Source of the DNA: JBEIUL01 sp044356865
GTDB taxonomy: Bacteria; Planctomycetota; Phycisphaerae; Phycisphaerales; SM1A02
Length of the DNA stretch: 21,179 nucleotides
Assembly: GCA_044356865.1 (NCBI GenBank)
Contig: JBIKVN010000024.1
Span: 1-21,179, forward strand
Direction of reading: 5' to 3'
Part shown: one piece after another, positions 1 to 7,469 of the stretch
Position numbering within the stretch: the stretch's first letter is position 1
Layout: every line of letters starts with the position of its first letter
Program-made: the position numbers and the translations under genes
Notes under the pieces: model-generated
What the model was told of the DNA's origin: nothing
What the model saw: the letters and a program-made list of their open reading frames with translations, nothing else
The model's database searches: none

Positions 1-200
1 TGGTGCACGATGCCGACGCGTTGCGGCTGTTGCTGAAGGTCGCGGGCGCCGAACGCGTCGCGCTCGGCAGCGACTATCCGTTCCCGCTCGGCGAGCGCGT
101 GCCGGGGGCGCTCATCGAGTCGATGGGCGACCTCTCCGCCGCCGACCGCGACCGGCTGCTCCGCGGCACCGCCCTCGAGTTCCTCGGGATGAAGCCATGA
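1..200 (+). CDS. C-terminal part of an amidohydrolase, probably 2-amino-3-carboxymuconate-6-semialdehyde decarboxylase (ACMSD)
   Basis: Only the last 66 or so codons are in the window; the gene starts upstream, and the GTG at 3 is simply an internal Val codon. The readable part contains the amidohydrolase-2 motif LGSDYPFPLGE (Asp codon at 72-74), which in ACMSD carries the metal-binding Asp of the final beta strand. It then ends with the usual helix (LRGTALEFLGM). ACMSD removes CO2 from 2-amino-3-carboxymuconate semialdehyde, steering tryptophan carbon to catabolism and away from quinolinate/NAD. The stop overlaps the kynU start as ATGA (197-200), indicating translational coupling and a shared pathway. 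The amidohydrolase-2 family is broad, so the ACMSD assignment depends largely on the kynurenine neighbours. Confidence 0.8.
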   Translation, partial: VHDADALRLLLKVAGAERVALGSDYPFPLGERVPGALIESMGDLSAADRDRLLRGTALEFLGMKP

Positions 201-1513
201 CCACCGTCGCCTCGCTCGCCGATCTCGGCGTCCAGGACTTCTCGGCCGACGAGGCCTTCGCCCGCCATCTCGACGCGATCGATCCGCTGCGGGGCGAGCG
301 CGAGCTCTTCGCGTGCCCGCCCGGTCCGCACGACGGCCGCTCGATCTACCTCTGCGGCAACTCGCTCGGCCTCATGCCGAAGGCGGCCCGCGCCGAGGTG
401 CTCGGCGAGCTCGACGACTGGTCGCGGCTGGCGGTGGAGGGCCATGCGAAGGCCCGCGTGCCGTGGTTCTCGACGCACGAGGTCTTCCGCGAGACCGGGG
501 CGCGGCTGGTCGGCGGGAAGCCCGGCGAGGTCGTGATGATGAACGGCCTCACGGTGAACCTGCACCTGATGATGGTCTCGTTCTTCCGGCCGGAAGGGCG
601 GCGGACGAAGATCCTGATCGAGGACGCCGCGTTCCCCTCGGACACCTACGCGGTGAAGACGCACCTCGCGAGCCGCGGGCTCGATCCGGCCGCGAACCTG
701 ATCCTCGCCCGCCCGCGGCCCGGCGAGTCCACGCTGCGGACCGAGGATGTCGAGGCGCTCATCGCGAAGCACGCCGACGAGCTGGCGCTGGTGATGCTCG
801 GGGGCGTCCACTTCTTCACGGGGCAGGCCCATGATGTCGCCCGCCTCACGCGGGCCGGCCATGCCGCGGGCGCGAAGGTCGGCTGGGATCTGGCCCACGC
901 CGCCGGAAACCTCGAGCTGTCGCTGCACGAGGCGAACGTCGACTTCGCCTGCTGGTGCTCGTACAAGTACCTCAACGCCGGGCCCGGCGCGGTCGCCGGC
1001 TGCTTCGTGCACGAGCGGCACGGCGGTGACGCGTCGCTGCCGCGCTACGCGGGCTGGTGGGGGAACGACCCCGCGACGCGATTCAGGATGCAGCTGATCC
1101 CGGAGTTTCTCCCGCGGTCCGGCGCCGACGGCTGGCAGCTCTCGAATCCGCCGGTGCTGGCCCTCGCCCCGCTGCGGGCGTCGCTTTCGATCTTCGACCG
1201 CGTCGGCATGGCCGCGCTGCGGGCGAAGAGTCGCGTGCTGACCGGCTATCTCTTCTGGCTGCTCCGCGAGTTCGCCGCGACCCGGCCCGGCACGCCGTGG
1301 GAGGTCATCACGCCGGTGAATCCCGAGGCCCGCGGTTGCCAGCTTTCGATCCTCGTCCACGACCGGCCGAAGGAACGCTTCGCGGCCCTCCGGGACGCGG
1401 GCGTGGTCGGCGACTTCCGCGAGCCGAACGTGATCCGGCTCGCGCCGACGCCGCTGTACAACGGGTTCCTTGACACGTGGCGGGCGACCCGGGCCCTGGC
1501 CTCGATTTCCTGA
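197..1513 (+). CDS. kynU: Kynureninase
   Basis: A 438-residue PLP enzyme of aminotransferase fold type I, the usual length for kynureninase. It cleaves kynurenine or 3-hydroxykynurenine to anthranilate or 3-hydroxyanthranilate plus alanine. Visible signatures are YLCGNSLGLMP near the N terminus, the NGLTVNLHLMM segment near the phosphate-binding site, GWDLAHAAGN with D231 (PLP pyridine-nitrogen contact) and H234, and the Schiff-base lysine K257 in CSYKYLNAGPG. The ATG at 197 overlaps the stop of the upstream decarboxylase, and kmo follows 15 nt downstream, so this is an operon-internal gene. Nothing is missing or truncated. Because kmo is adjacent, 3-hydroxykynurenine is the likely in vivo substrate (inference). 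Confidence 0.96.
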   Translation: MTTVASLADLGVQDFSADEAFARHLDAIDPLRGERELFACPPGPHDGRSIYLCGNSLGLMPKAARAEVLGELDDWSRLAVEGHAKARVPWFSTHEVFRETGARLVGGKPGEVVMMNGLTVNLHLMMVSFFRPEGRRTKILIEDAAFPSDTYAVKTHLASRGLDPAANLILARPRPGESTLRTEDVEALIAKHADELALVMLGGVHFFTGQAHDVARLTRAGHAAGAKVGWDLAHAAGNLELSLHEANVDFACWCSYKYLNAGPGAVAGCFVHERHGGDASLPRYAGWWGNDPATRFRMQLIPEFLPRSGADGWQLSNPPVLALAPLRASLSIFDRVGMAALRAKSRVLTGYLFWLLREFAATRPGTPWEVITPVNPEARGCQLSILVHDRPKERFAALRDAGVVGDFREPNVIRLAPTPLYNGFLDTWRATRALASIS

Positions 1514-1528
1514 CGCGGAGCCTTCCCC

Positions 1529-2851
1529 ATGTCGCAACGCGTGATCGTCGTCGGGGCCGGACTGGGCGGATCGCTCGCGGCGCTCTTCTTGGCCCGCACC
1601 GGCCGCGAGGTGCTGGTGGTCGAGCGGCGCTCCGACCCGCGCCTGCTCAACAAGGCCGCGGGCCGCTCGATCAACCTCGCGATCTCGGCCCGCGGGATCC
1701 ACGCCCTCGACCGCGCCGGCCTGACCGGCGAGCTGCTGGCGAACGGCTTGCGGATGCCGGGCCGGATGATCCATCCGGTCGCGGGAGCGCCGATGTTCCA
1801 GCCGTACTCGAGCGATCCGAAGCGGGCGATCCATTCGGTGAGCCGCTCGGCGCTGAACCTCTTGCTGCTCAACGCGGCCGCGGCCGAGCGGAAGGTCTCT
1901 TTGCGGTTTGACCTGCGGTGCACCGAGATCGATCCGGGCCGGCCCACGGCGACCTTCGCCCGCGCCGACGGCTCGACCGAGACCTTCGAGGCCGACCTGA
2001 TCGTCGGAGCCGACGGCGCGTACAGCGCGGTCCGCGCGGCGCTCCTCAAGACCGATCGCGTCGACTTCTCGCAGGAGTACCTCTCGAGCGGCTACAAGGA
2101 ACTCACCATCCCGCCGCGGGACGGCGAGTTCGCGATGGAGCCGAACGCCCTGCACATCTGGCCGCGCGGCGGGTCGATGATGATCGCGCTGCCGAATCCC
2201 GACCACTCGTTCACCTGCACGCTGTTCTGGCCGTGGCAGGGCCCCGGCTCGTTCGCCGAGGTGCAGGGCGACGGGCGGGTGCGCGAGCATTTCGCGCGGG
2301 TCTACCCCGACGCCGTGCCGCTCATGCCCACGCTGCTCGAGGACTTCCGCCGAAATCCGGTCGGGTCGCTGGTGACCATGCGCTGCCGGCCGTGGGTGCG
2401 GGGCAGCGTCGCGATCCTCGGCGACGCGGCCCACGCGATCGTGCCGTTCTACGGGCAAGGGGCGAACGCGAGCTTCGAGGATTGCGAGGCCCTGGTCGAC
2501 GCGCTCGATCGCCATCGCGGCGACCTGCCCGCGGCCTTGGCGGCCTACGAGGCGGCGCGGCTCGCGAACGCGAACGCCATCGCCGACCTTGCGATCGAGA
2601 ATTTCCACGAGATGCAGCACAAGACCGCGACCCGCTCGTTCCGCCTCAAGAAGAAGCTCGAGCACGTGCTGCACGACCGGCTCGGCGAACGGTTCATCCC
2701 GCTCTACGACATGGTCAGCTTCACCACGATCCCCTACGCCGAGGCCCGCGTGCGGGCGGCCCGGCAGTGGCGGGCGGTGCGGCTTGCGGCGCTCGGCGCC
2801 GGCGTCGTCGCGGCGGTTGGACTGGCGACGCTGGCCGCGGCGCTGTCGTGA
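1529..2851 (+). CDS. kmo: Kynurenine 3-monooxygenase (FAD-dependent)
   Basis: A 440-residue class A flavoprotein hydroxylase that converts kynurenine to 3-hydroxykynurenine with NADPH and O2. The Rossmann FAD motif GAGLGG is at residues 9-14, followed by the ribose-binding Glu region VVERR. The KMO-typical GRSINLAISARGIHAL block follows, then a DLIVGADGAYSAVR segment and the second FAD motif LGDAAHAIVPFYGQGAN with D299. The C terminus (about residues 415-440) is hydrophobic and Ala/Val/Gly/Leu-rich, as in membrane-attached KMOs, so peripheral membrane association is plausible. A Shine-Dalgarno-like GGAG (1517-1520) sits 8 nt before the ATG, in the 15-nt gap after kynU. Kmo is rarer in bacteria than in eukaryotes; here it sits in a consistent operon. 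Confidence 0.96.
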   Translation: MSQRVIVVGAGLGGSLAALFLARTGREVLVVERRSDPRLLNKAAGRSINLAISARGIHALDRAGLTGELLANGLRMPGRMIHPVAGAPMFQPYSSDPKRAIHSVSRSALNLLLLNAAAAERKVSLRFDLRCTEIDPGRPTATFARADGSTETFEADLIVGADGAYSAVRAALLKTDRVDFSQEYLSSGYKELTIPPRDGEFAMEPNALHIWPRGGSMMIALPNPDHSFTCTLFWPWQGPGSFAEVQGDGRVREHFARVYPDAVPLMPTLLEDFRRNPVGSLVTMRCRPWVRGSVAILGDAAHAIVPFYGQGANASFEDCEALVDALDRHRGDLPAALAAYEAARLANANAIADLAIENFHEMQHKTATRSFRLKKKLEHVLHDRLGERFIPLYDMVSFTTIPYAEARVRAARQWRAVRLAALGAGVVAAVGLATLAAALS

Positions 2852-2864
2852 ATCGGCCGCCGAT
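2852..2864. repeat. Short palindrome between kmo and the zinc-ribbon gene
   Basis: ATCGGC-C-GCCGAT is a perfect 13-bp palindrome starting directly after the kmo stop and ending 3 nt before the next ATG. It is immediately followed by TACCAT (2864-2869), which resembles the -10 hexamers seen elsewhere in this window. It could be a small hairpin affecting translation of the downstream gene, an operator, or chance in GC-rich DNA. Confidence 0.35.
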
Positions 2865-2867
2865 ACC

Positions 2868-3665
2868 ATGGCGTCCGTGCCGCCGAGCGAAGCGACCGGA
2901 ACCGAGAACCCCACGGGAAACTGGGGCCGCCCGCGCTGCGGGGCGTGCGGTCATGACTTGACCGGCGCGGTGACCGCCAACGCGTGCCCCGAATGCGGGC
3001 GGCCGCTCGTCGAGGTCTTGGTGCGCGATGGCTCGTCACGCTCGCCGTCGTATCGCTGGCAAACGAAGGCAACGGTATGGGGCCGGCCGGCGATCGCGGT
3101 GGCGTTCGGACCGAGCGGCACCGAGCGGCGGGGCAAGGCCCGCGGCTGGATCGCGATCGGCGACGACGCGGTGGGCGTGGTGGCCATCGGCGGCATCGCT
3201 CGCGGGATCGTCGCCCTCGGCGGAGTCGCGATCGGAGCCTGCACGGCGGGCGGAATGTCGCTCGGACTGCTGCTCGGAATCGGCGGCTTCAGCATCTCGC
3301 CGCTGGGCTTCGCGTTCGGCGGTGTGGCGATCGGAGCCCTTGCCGTCGGTGGCATGGCGATCGGGCTCGCCGCGACGGGCGGTCTGGCGATCGGCCACTT
3401 TGCCGCCGGGGGAGAGGCTCTCGGTACTTATCCAATGAAGGACGATCGGCCGATCGCCGCATCGCCCGAGGCGATCGAGTTCTGGGCGGCGCTCGAGCCC
3501 ATCGTGGGCAACCAAGACCGCGGTTCGAAGCTGCTCATTCCCCTGGCCCTGGTGGCGACGGCGTACGCCGCGATCCTGGTGTCGCTCTCCTTCCCGGCCC
3601 TCTTCTCGTGGTGGCGATCGGAGGGCGACGACGCCCGCGACCGCATCCGCCGCGGCGTTTCCTGA
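2868..3665 (+). CDS. Zinc-ribbon protein with Gly/Ala/Ile-rich repeats and a C-terminal membrane segment
   Basis: A 265-residue protein read from ATG 2868. The same frame stays open further upstream inside kmo, but that part is a shadow. Residues 24-44 form a Cys4 zinc ribbon (CGAC then CPEC, C24/C27/C40/C43) of a type common in planctomycetes. Residues of about 85-190 are a tandem low-complexity repeat with roughly 6-residue periodicity (units such as VAIGGIARGIVALGG). This may form a beta-solenoid-like or membrane-embedded structure. A hydrophobic segment (about 222-249, LLIPLALVATAYAAILVSL) precedes a charged tail, suggesting membrane attachment. The gene lies 16 nt after kmo and 7 nt before kynB, so it is cotranscribed with the kynurenine genes. 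No catalytic motif is visible and its function is unknown. No Shine-Dalgarno is seen. Confidence 0.85.
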   Translation: MASVPPSEATGTENPTGNWGRPRCGACGHDLTGAVTANACPECGRPLVEVLVRDGSSRSPSYRWQTKATVWGRPAIAVAFGPSGTERRGKARGWIAIGDDAVGVVAIGGIARGIVALGGVAIGACTAGGMSLGLLLGIGGFSISPLGFAFGGVAIGALAVGGMAIGLAATGGLAIGHFAAGGEALGTYPMKDDRPIAASPEAIEFWAALEPIVGNQDRGSKLLIPLALVATAYAAILVSLSFPALFSWWRSEGDDARDRIRRGVS

Positions 3666-3672
3666 GATTCCC

Positions 3673-4299
3673 ATGCCTCGACTCCACGACATCTCGCCCG
3701 CGATCGACTCCTCCCTCAAGGTCTGGCCCGGCGACACGCCGCCGAGCCGTGAGATCCTCTGCACGATCGAGGGCGGCGCGTCGGTCACCCTCTCGACGCT
3801 GCGGACCACGGTGCACGTCGGAGCCCACGCGGATGGGGCGAACCACTACGGCTCCGGCTCGGGTTGCATTCACGAACGCGATCTCGAGCATTACCTCGGT
3901 CCGTGCCAGGTGATCACCGCGAAGGTCGATCGGAAGCAGCGGGTGACGGTGGCCGATCTCGCGGCGGAACCCCGCGAGTCCCGCATCCTCGTCCGCACCG
4001 GGACCTATCCCGATCCGGGCTTCTTCAACGAGGATTTCGCGGCTCTCGACCCGTCGCTCATCGACGCGCTGCATGCCCGCGGCGTGATCACCATCGGCAT
4101 CGACACGCCGAGCGTCGACACTTTCGACTCGAAGGACCTGCCGTCGCACCGGAGGTTCCTCGTGAACGACATGGCGATCCTCGAGGGGCTGCGGCTCGGC
4201 GACATCCCGGACGGTCGCTACGAACTGATCGCCCTGCCGCTGCCGCTGGTCGGTTTTGACGCGAGCCCGGTGCGAGCGGTTTTGCGCGAACTGGCGTAA
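3673..4299 (+). CDS. kynB: Kynurenine formamidase (cyclase-family arylformamidase)
   Basis: A 208-residue member of the bacterial KynB/cyclase family. It hydrolyses N-formylkynurenine to kynurenine and formate, the second step of tryptophan breakdown. The metal-binding signature HVGAHADGANH is present (H48, H52, D54, H58), and the downstream catalytic/metal pair H159 and E171 is found in LPSHRRFLVNDMAILEGL. Spacing matches the family closely. The N-terminal LHDISPAI and the WPGDTPP segment, with the substrate-pocket Trp, are also typical. It is the last gene of the kynurenine operon, 7 nt after the repeat protein, and converges on the next gene with only 21 nt between stops. No Shine-Dalgarno is obvious upstream of its ATG. 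Length and context agree, so confidence is high. Confidence 0.94.
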   Translation: MPRLHDISPAIDSSLKVWPGDTPPSREILCTIEGGASVTLSTLRTTVHVGAHADGANHYGSGSGCIHERDLEHYLGPCQVITAKVDRKQRVTVADLAAEPRESRILVRTGTYPDPGFFNEDFAALDPSLIDALHARGVITIGIDTPSVDTFDSKDLPSHRRFLVNDMAILEGLRLGDIPDGRYELIALPLPLVGFDASPVRAVLRELA

Positions 4300-4320
4300 G
4301 GACTCGGACCCCGCGTCCCG

Positions 4321-5400
4321 TCACATCGCGTAGTGCCGGCCGAACCGGTTGGCGATGAAATCGGCGTAGGCGATCTGCTCCATCCGCACGAAGCCCTGCT
4401 GCGGGATGCGTCCCTGCATGAGCAGGTCGAGCACCGCGCAGACGCCGGCGGCGGTGGTGATCTGGATGCCCGTCCATTCCTCGCCGTCGATCACCTTGTG
4501 CAGCACGGCGTTGGCGTAGGTCCGCTCGGTGAGCTTGCCGCGCACCATGCCGATCGCCGAGACGTAGATCACGATCTGGTCCTGCATCGTGGTCGGGATG
4601 GCCCGTTCGAAGATCTTCCCGAGCTCGTCGCGGTGGTCACGCATCGCGAGGTCATCAAGCAGGAACTTGATGAGCTTCTGGTGGCCCGGATAGCGGATCG
4701 TCTTGTAGTTGACGTTGCGGGCCCGGCCCATGAGCGAGTCGGCCAGCGTGCCGAGACCGCCCGAGGTGTTGAACGCCTCGAACTCGATGCCGTTGATCAG
4801 GATCGTCTCGAGCTGCTCCATCGGCGGGACGAGCGTCATCTTCCCGTCGATGAGGGCCTCGCAGGGGTTGCAGTACTCGTTGATGAGCCCGTCGGTCGAC
4901 CAGGTCAGGTTGTACTTCAACTGGTTGTCGGGGAACCGCGGCAGGGCCCCGACCCGCAGCCGCAGGTCGTGGATCTCGTCCATGCCCTGCACGAGATGCG
5001 TGGCGACGATGGTGATGAAGCCCGGGGCGAGGCCGCACTGCGGGATGAACGCGGTGCGGGCGCCCTTCGCGAGTTCCTGCGTGGCCTTGGTGACCGCGAC
5101 GTCCTCGGTGAGGTCGAGGTAGTGCGAGCCGTGGATCTTCGCCCGCTCGGCGATCAGCCGGTTGCAGCGGAAGGGGGCACACGAGATCACCGCCGCGGTT
5201 CCGGCCAGGATCCGGTCAAGGGCCGCCGCGTCGGCGAAGTCGATCACGTGACCGGTGACCGCTGGATAGGTACGGGCGATCGGCTCGACGCTCGGGGCAT
5301 GGCTGTCGGCGACGCGGACGCGGTAGTCGCCGCAGGTCGCGAGCAGGTGGGCGGCCATACGGCCGATCTTTCCGGCGCCGATCAGGGCAATGTCACGCAT
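4321..5400 (-). CDS. Saccharopine dehydrogenase-family NAD(P)-binding oxidoreductase
   Basis: A 359-residue protein with an N-terminal Rossmann fold (IALIGAGKIGRMAAHLL, GxGxxG at about residues 8-13). This is followed by the family's substrate/NAD region AAVISCAPFRCN and LDLTED, and by a PQCGLAPGF motif that is highly characteristic of saccharopine dehydrogenase/lysine 6-dehydrogenase-like enzymes. The C-terminal domain (about 125-330) includes LRVGALP and WSTDGLINEY, also typical of the group. Family members act on lysine-derived amines or on carboxynorspermidine; the actual substrate here cannot be read from sequence. It runs convergent to the kynurenine operon and divergent from trxA. A link to amino-acid catabolism is plausible but unproven. 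The ATG at 5400 has no Shine-Dalgarno. Confidence 0.85.
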   Translation of the reverse strand: MRDIALIGAGKIGRMAAHLLATCGDYRVRVADSHAPSVEPIARTYPAVTGHVIDFADAAALDRILAGTAAVISCAPFRCNRLIAERAKIHGSHYLDLTEDVAVTKATQELAKGARTAFIPQCGLAPGFITIVATHLVQGMDEIHDLRLRVGALPRFPDNQLKYNLTWSTDGLINEYCNPCEALIDGKMTLVPPMEQLETILINGIEFEAFNTSGGLGTLADSLMGRARNVNYKTIRYPGHQKLIKFLLDDLAMRDHRDELGKIFERAIPTTMQDQIVIYVSAIGMVRGKLTERTYANAVLHKVIDGEEWTGIQITTAAGVCAVLDLLMQGRIPQQGFVRMEQIAYADFIANRFGRHYAM

Positions 5401-5542
5401 GAGGATCTCGGGAGAGCGGGGAGGTCGGGGAAATGGCCGGGACGTTAGGTCGCCAACCGGTCTTCCCTCATCGGCAGGAAGCGGGGGCCGGCCGTACCCC
5501 GAGGACTCGTCCGGGAAGTGGCCGGCCGCCGGGGGCCGACGC

Positions 5543-5548
5543 TACCAT
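5543..5548 (+). promoter_or_regulatory. Possible -10 element upstream of trxA
   Basis: The sequence gcTACCATcc matches the TACCnT hexamers found at other gene starts in this window. It would start an mRNA with a leader of about 70 nt containing the palindrome at 5569-5586. No convincing -35 lies 16-18 nt upstream, so this is only a candidate. Confidence 0.3.
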
Positions 5549-5568
5549 CCCGATCCCTCCCGCAATGT

Positions 5569-5586
5569 CCGGACCGCGCGGTCCGG
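5569..5586. promoter_or_regulatory. Perfect 18-bp palindrome in the trxA leader
   Basis: CCGGACCGCGCGGTCCGG is a perfect inverted repeat with no spacer, ending 39 nt before the trxA ATG and just downstream of the candidate -10. The length and perfection suit a dimeric regulator site; as RNA it would also form a compact hairpin. In DNA this GC-rich, short palindromes arise by chance, but nine consecutive arm bases is long. Confidence 0.4.
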
Positions 5587-5625
5587 CGACTCCCGATTCA
5601 CTCCCGAGAACCCCAGGAGCATCCG

Positions 5626-5958
5626 ATGGCCGGCGCCGCCTTCCAGTTCACCGACGCGAACTTCGACCAGCAGGCCGTGAACGGCTCGATGCCCGCCCTC
5701 GTCGACTTCTGGGCCGAGTGGTGCGGTCCGTGCCGCATGCTTGGGCCGACCATCGAGGACCTCGCGAAGGATTACTCCGGCCGAGTCCTCGTCGGCAAGA
5801 TGGACACCGATGCGAACCAGGCGACCGCCGTGAAGCTGGGCATCCAGTCGATCCCGACCGTGATGCTCTTCAAGAACGGCCAGCTCGTGCAGAAGTGGGT
5901 CGGCGTTCGCCCGAAGGCCGAGTTCACCAAGGCCCTCGACGCGGCGCTGGCGGGTTGA
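5626..5958 (+). CDS. trxA: Thioredoxin
   Basis: A 110-residue cytoplasmic thioredoxin. The redox motif is WCGPC (C33 and C36), in the context VDFWAEWCGPCRMLGPTIEDLA, with the buried Asp at position 27. The cis-proline loop appears as IQSIPTVMLFKNGQ, and the family-typical VGVRPKAEF segment lies near the end. The frame is open upstream, but the ATG at 5626 is chosen because it is preceded by a good Shine-Dalgarno (CAGGAG, 5614-5619) at 6-nt spacing and gives the standard thioredoxin length. The gene stands alone between two minus-strand genes. It should reduce protein disulfides using electrons from thioredoxin reductase, which is not in this window. The long leader with a palindrome suggests regulated expression (inference). 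Confidence 0.97.
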   Translation: MAGAAFQFTDANFDQQAVNGSMPALVDFWAEWCGPCRMLGPTIEDLAKDYSGRVLVGKMDTDANQATAVKLGIQSIPTVMLFKNGQLVQKWVGVRPKAEFTKALDAALAG

Positions 5959-5965
5959 ATCGACG

Positions 5966-6922
5966 TCAGCCGCGGGCCGGGAGGCCGACGCTACCGCAGA
6001 GTTGATCGATCGCGGCCCGCACGGGCAGCGAGGGGATCGCGCCGCGCCGGGTCGCCGCGAGGGCTCCGGCCGCGCAGCCTTCCTGCAGGGCCCGTTCGAT
6101 CGCCCGCCCCGCCGCGATCGCCGCGGCGAACGCCCCGACAAACGCGTCGCCGCAGCCGACCGTGTCGATCGCGTGGACCGGGAACGACGGCTGTTTCCAA
6201 CGCCGATCGCCCCGCGCCGCGATCGCCCCGTCGCGGCCGAGCGTGATGATGACGAGCGCCGCGGGAAGGCTTGACGCGAGGGCCTCGAGCGCGCGATCGG
6301 GCGCAAGCTCGGGATGCGTCAGCGTCGCCGCCTCGTGCTCGTTCACGATGAGGGCGTCCAGCCGATGCAGCGGAAGCGACAGCACGCCGCGATCGGCGGG
6401 CGCCGCATTGAGCCAGACGCGGGCGCCGCGGTCGGCGGCGGCATCGATCGTCTCGGCGAGCAGGGCGGTTTCGTGCTGCAGAAGGACGAGCGAGTCGGCC
6501 CCGACCGCCGCGATCGCCTTCGCGAGATCGTCGCGGTCGAATCGCGCGTTCGCCTCGGGCACGATCGCGATTGCGTTCTCGCCGTTCGGCGCCACTTGGA
6601 CGAAGGCCGTGCCGCTCGGGCCGTCGTCGATGCGGCAGGCGGAGGTGTCGACGCCGCGCTCGCGCAGCGCCTCGAGCACGAACGCCCCGTCGTGGCCCGT
6701 CCGCCCCGCAAAGGTCACCGCCGCGCCGGCCATCGCCGCCGCCGCCGCCTGGTTCGCCCCCTTGCCGCCGGGATGCACCTCGATCCCGCGGGCCGTCACC
6801 GTCGCCCCTGAAGGCACGATCTTCGGTACCGCGACGACGCGATCGACCATGATCGAGCCGATTACCGTCACGCGGCCGGCCGTGGATCGGGCATCGAGCG
6901 AACGCTCTCGGTCGGAACCCAT
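5966..6922 (-). CDS. rbsK: Ribokinase-type PfkB sugar kinase
   Basis: A 318-residue PfkB-family kinase. The N-terminal signature is HPGGKGANQAAAAAMAG, which binds sugar and is nearly diagnostic of ribokinase. The C-terminal signature is DTVGCGDAFVGAF, with the catalytic base D259 and the anion-hole GCGD. An ITLGRDG segment precedes it, as in ribokinases. The enzyme would phosphorylate ribose (or a related pentose/nucleoside sugar) at O5 with ATP, feeding the pentose phosphate pool. No ribose transporter or RbsD is nearby, so the substrate is assumed from the family. The ATG at 6922 begins a 14-residue lead-in before the first strand (VTVIGSIMVD); a shorter GTG start is possible. It converges on trxA with a 7-nt gap. 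Confidence 0.88.
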   Translation of the reverse strand: MGSDRERSLDARSTAGRVTVIGSIMVDRVVAVPKIVPSGATVTARGIEVHPGGKGANQAAAAAMAGAAVTFAGRTGHDGAFVLEALRERGVDTSACRIDDGPSGTAFVQVAPNGENAIAIVPEANARFDRDDLAKAIAAVGADSLVLLQHETALLAETIDAAADRGARVWLNAAPADRGVLSLPLHRLDALIVNEHEAATLTHPELAPDRALEALASSLPAALVIITLGRDGAIAARGDRRWKQPSFPVHAIDTVGCGDAFVGAFAAAIAAGRAIERALQEGCAAGALAATRRGAIPSLPVRAAIDQLCGSVGLPARG

Positions 6923-7053
6923 GGGCCGACATCATGACGGGCCGCCGCGATCGATACCCGAGTTCGCGGCAAAACCGGCTGTTTCCGCCGCCGGTCTCCC
7001 ACGGCCGAGAACCTCAGGCCGCGTGCCGGGGCCGCGTCCGGGCACCGCAACCC

Positions 7054-7082
7054 TTGCCGACGCCCCCGCCCCCGGCTACCTT
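7054..7082 (+). promoter_or_regulatory. Candidate promoter of the tRNA-Ala gene
   Basis: TTGCCG (7054-7059) and TACCTT (7077-7082) are separated by 17 nt. This would place transcription start near 7089, about 60 nt before the mature tRNA. The -10 hexamer is the same as the one upstream of the genes at 9902 and 14123. The rest of 6923-7150 has no gene. Confidence 0.45.
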
Positions 7083-7150
7083 TCCCCGTTCGCCCCCGGT
7101 CCGACCCCGTCGATCCGCGGCCGAGACAATCCAAGCAGTCGGATTCCCAC

Positions 7151-7223
7151 GGGCCTGTAGCTCAATTGGGAGAGCGCATCCATGGCATGGATGAGGTTGT
7201 CGGTTCGATCCCGATCAGGTCCA
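7151..7223 (+). tRNA. tRNA-Ala (anticodon GGC)
   Basis: All four arms fold by eye. The acceptor GGGCCTG pairs with CAGGTCC, including the G3:U70 wobble that is the alanine identity element. The D arm is GCTC/GAGC with an 8-nt loop containing GGG. The anticodon stem CATCC/GGATG closes the 7-nt loop ATGGCAT with anticodon GGC. The variable loop has 5 nt. The T arm is GTCGG/CCGAT with loop TTCGATC, and the discriminator is A73. Length is 73 nt and the terminal CCA is not encoded (CTT follows). It reads GCC and GCU codons, and GCC is a plausible major Ala codon here. Confidence 0.96.
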
Positions 7224-7230
7224 CTTCGAG

Positions 7231-7281
7231 AGCCCCGAGGTCGTTCAGCCGCGAGCTGATGTCTCGGGGCTTGTCGTTTTT
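7231..7281 (+). terminator. Intrinsic terminator after tRNA-Ala
   Basis: The outer stem AGCCCCGAG (7231-7239) pairs perfectly with CTCGGGGCT (7263-7271). An inner stem TCAGC/GCTGA (7245-7249 and 7255-7259) stacks within the loop. A T run starts at 7277, with a second T5 run at 7287-7291. It lies 7 nt downstream of the tRNA, so the tRNA is a monocistronic unit. Beyond it, 7282-7469 contains no convincing gene. Confidence 0.85.
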
Positions 7282-7469
7282 GGGGGTTTTTGAGGCGGCG
7301 AAGTGTCCAGGATTGCAGTTCGCGTGAGCTTCTCGCATCTGCGGCCCCGGACGAATGATCCGTCGACAAGGCGAAGTTTCAATCGGTTCGGGCCGAGTGC
7401 CGGCAGATGACCGCCTCCGCCTCGCGGATGGCCAAGCCTCTCGAACCGAAGTCCGGGAGTATCCGTTCG

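Noticed and set aside
74..2914. A 946-codon open frame on the minus strand opposite the kynurenine genes
   Set aside because: Its translation is Arg/Ala/Gly-rich low-complexity sequence with no motifs, while the plus strand encodes three clear enzymes. Long antisense frames are expected at this GC content.
7151..7223. Reading the tRNA as methionine because of CAT within the anticodon arm
   Set aside because: The 5-bp stem CATCC/GGATG fixes the 7-nt loop so that GGC is the anticodon, and G3:U70 marks alanine.
7383..7449. 8-bp inverted repeat TCGGTTCG/CGAACCGA downstream of the winged-helix gene, considered as a terminator or attachment site
   Set aside because: The 51-nt loop, absence of a T run and absence of a matching copy of the tRNA 3' end elsewhere in the window do not support either role.
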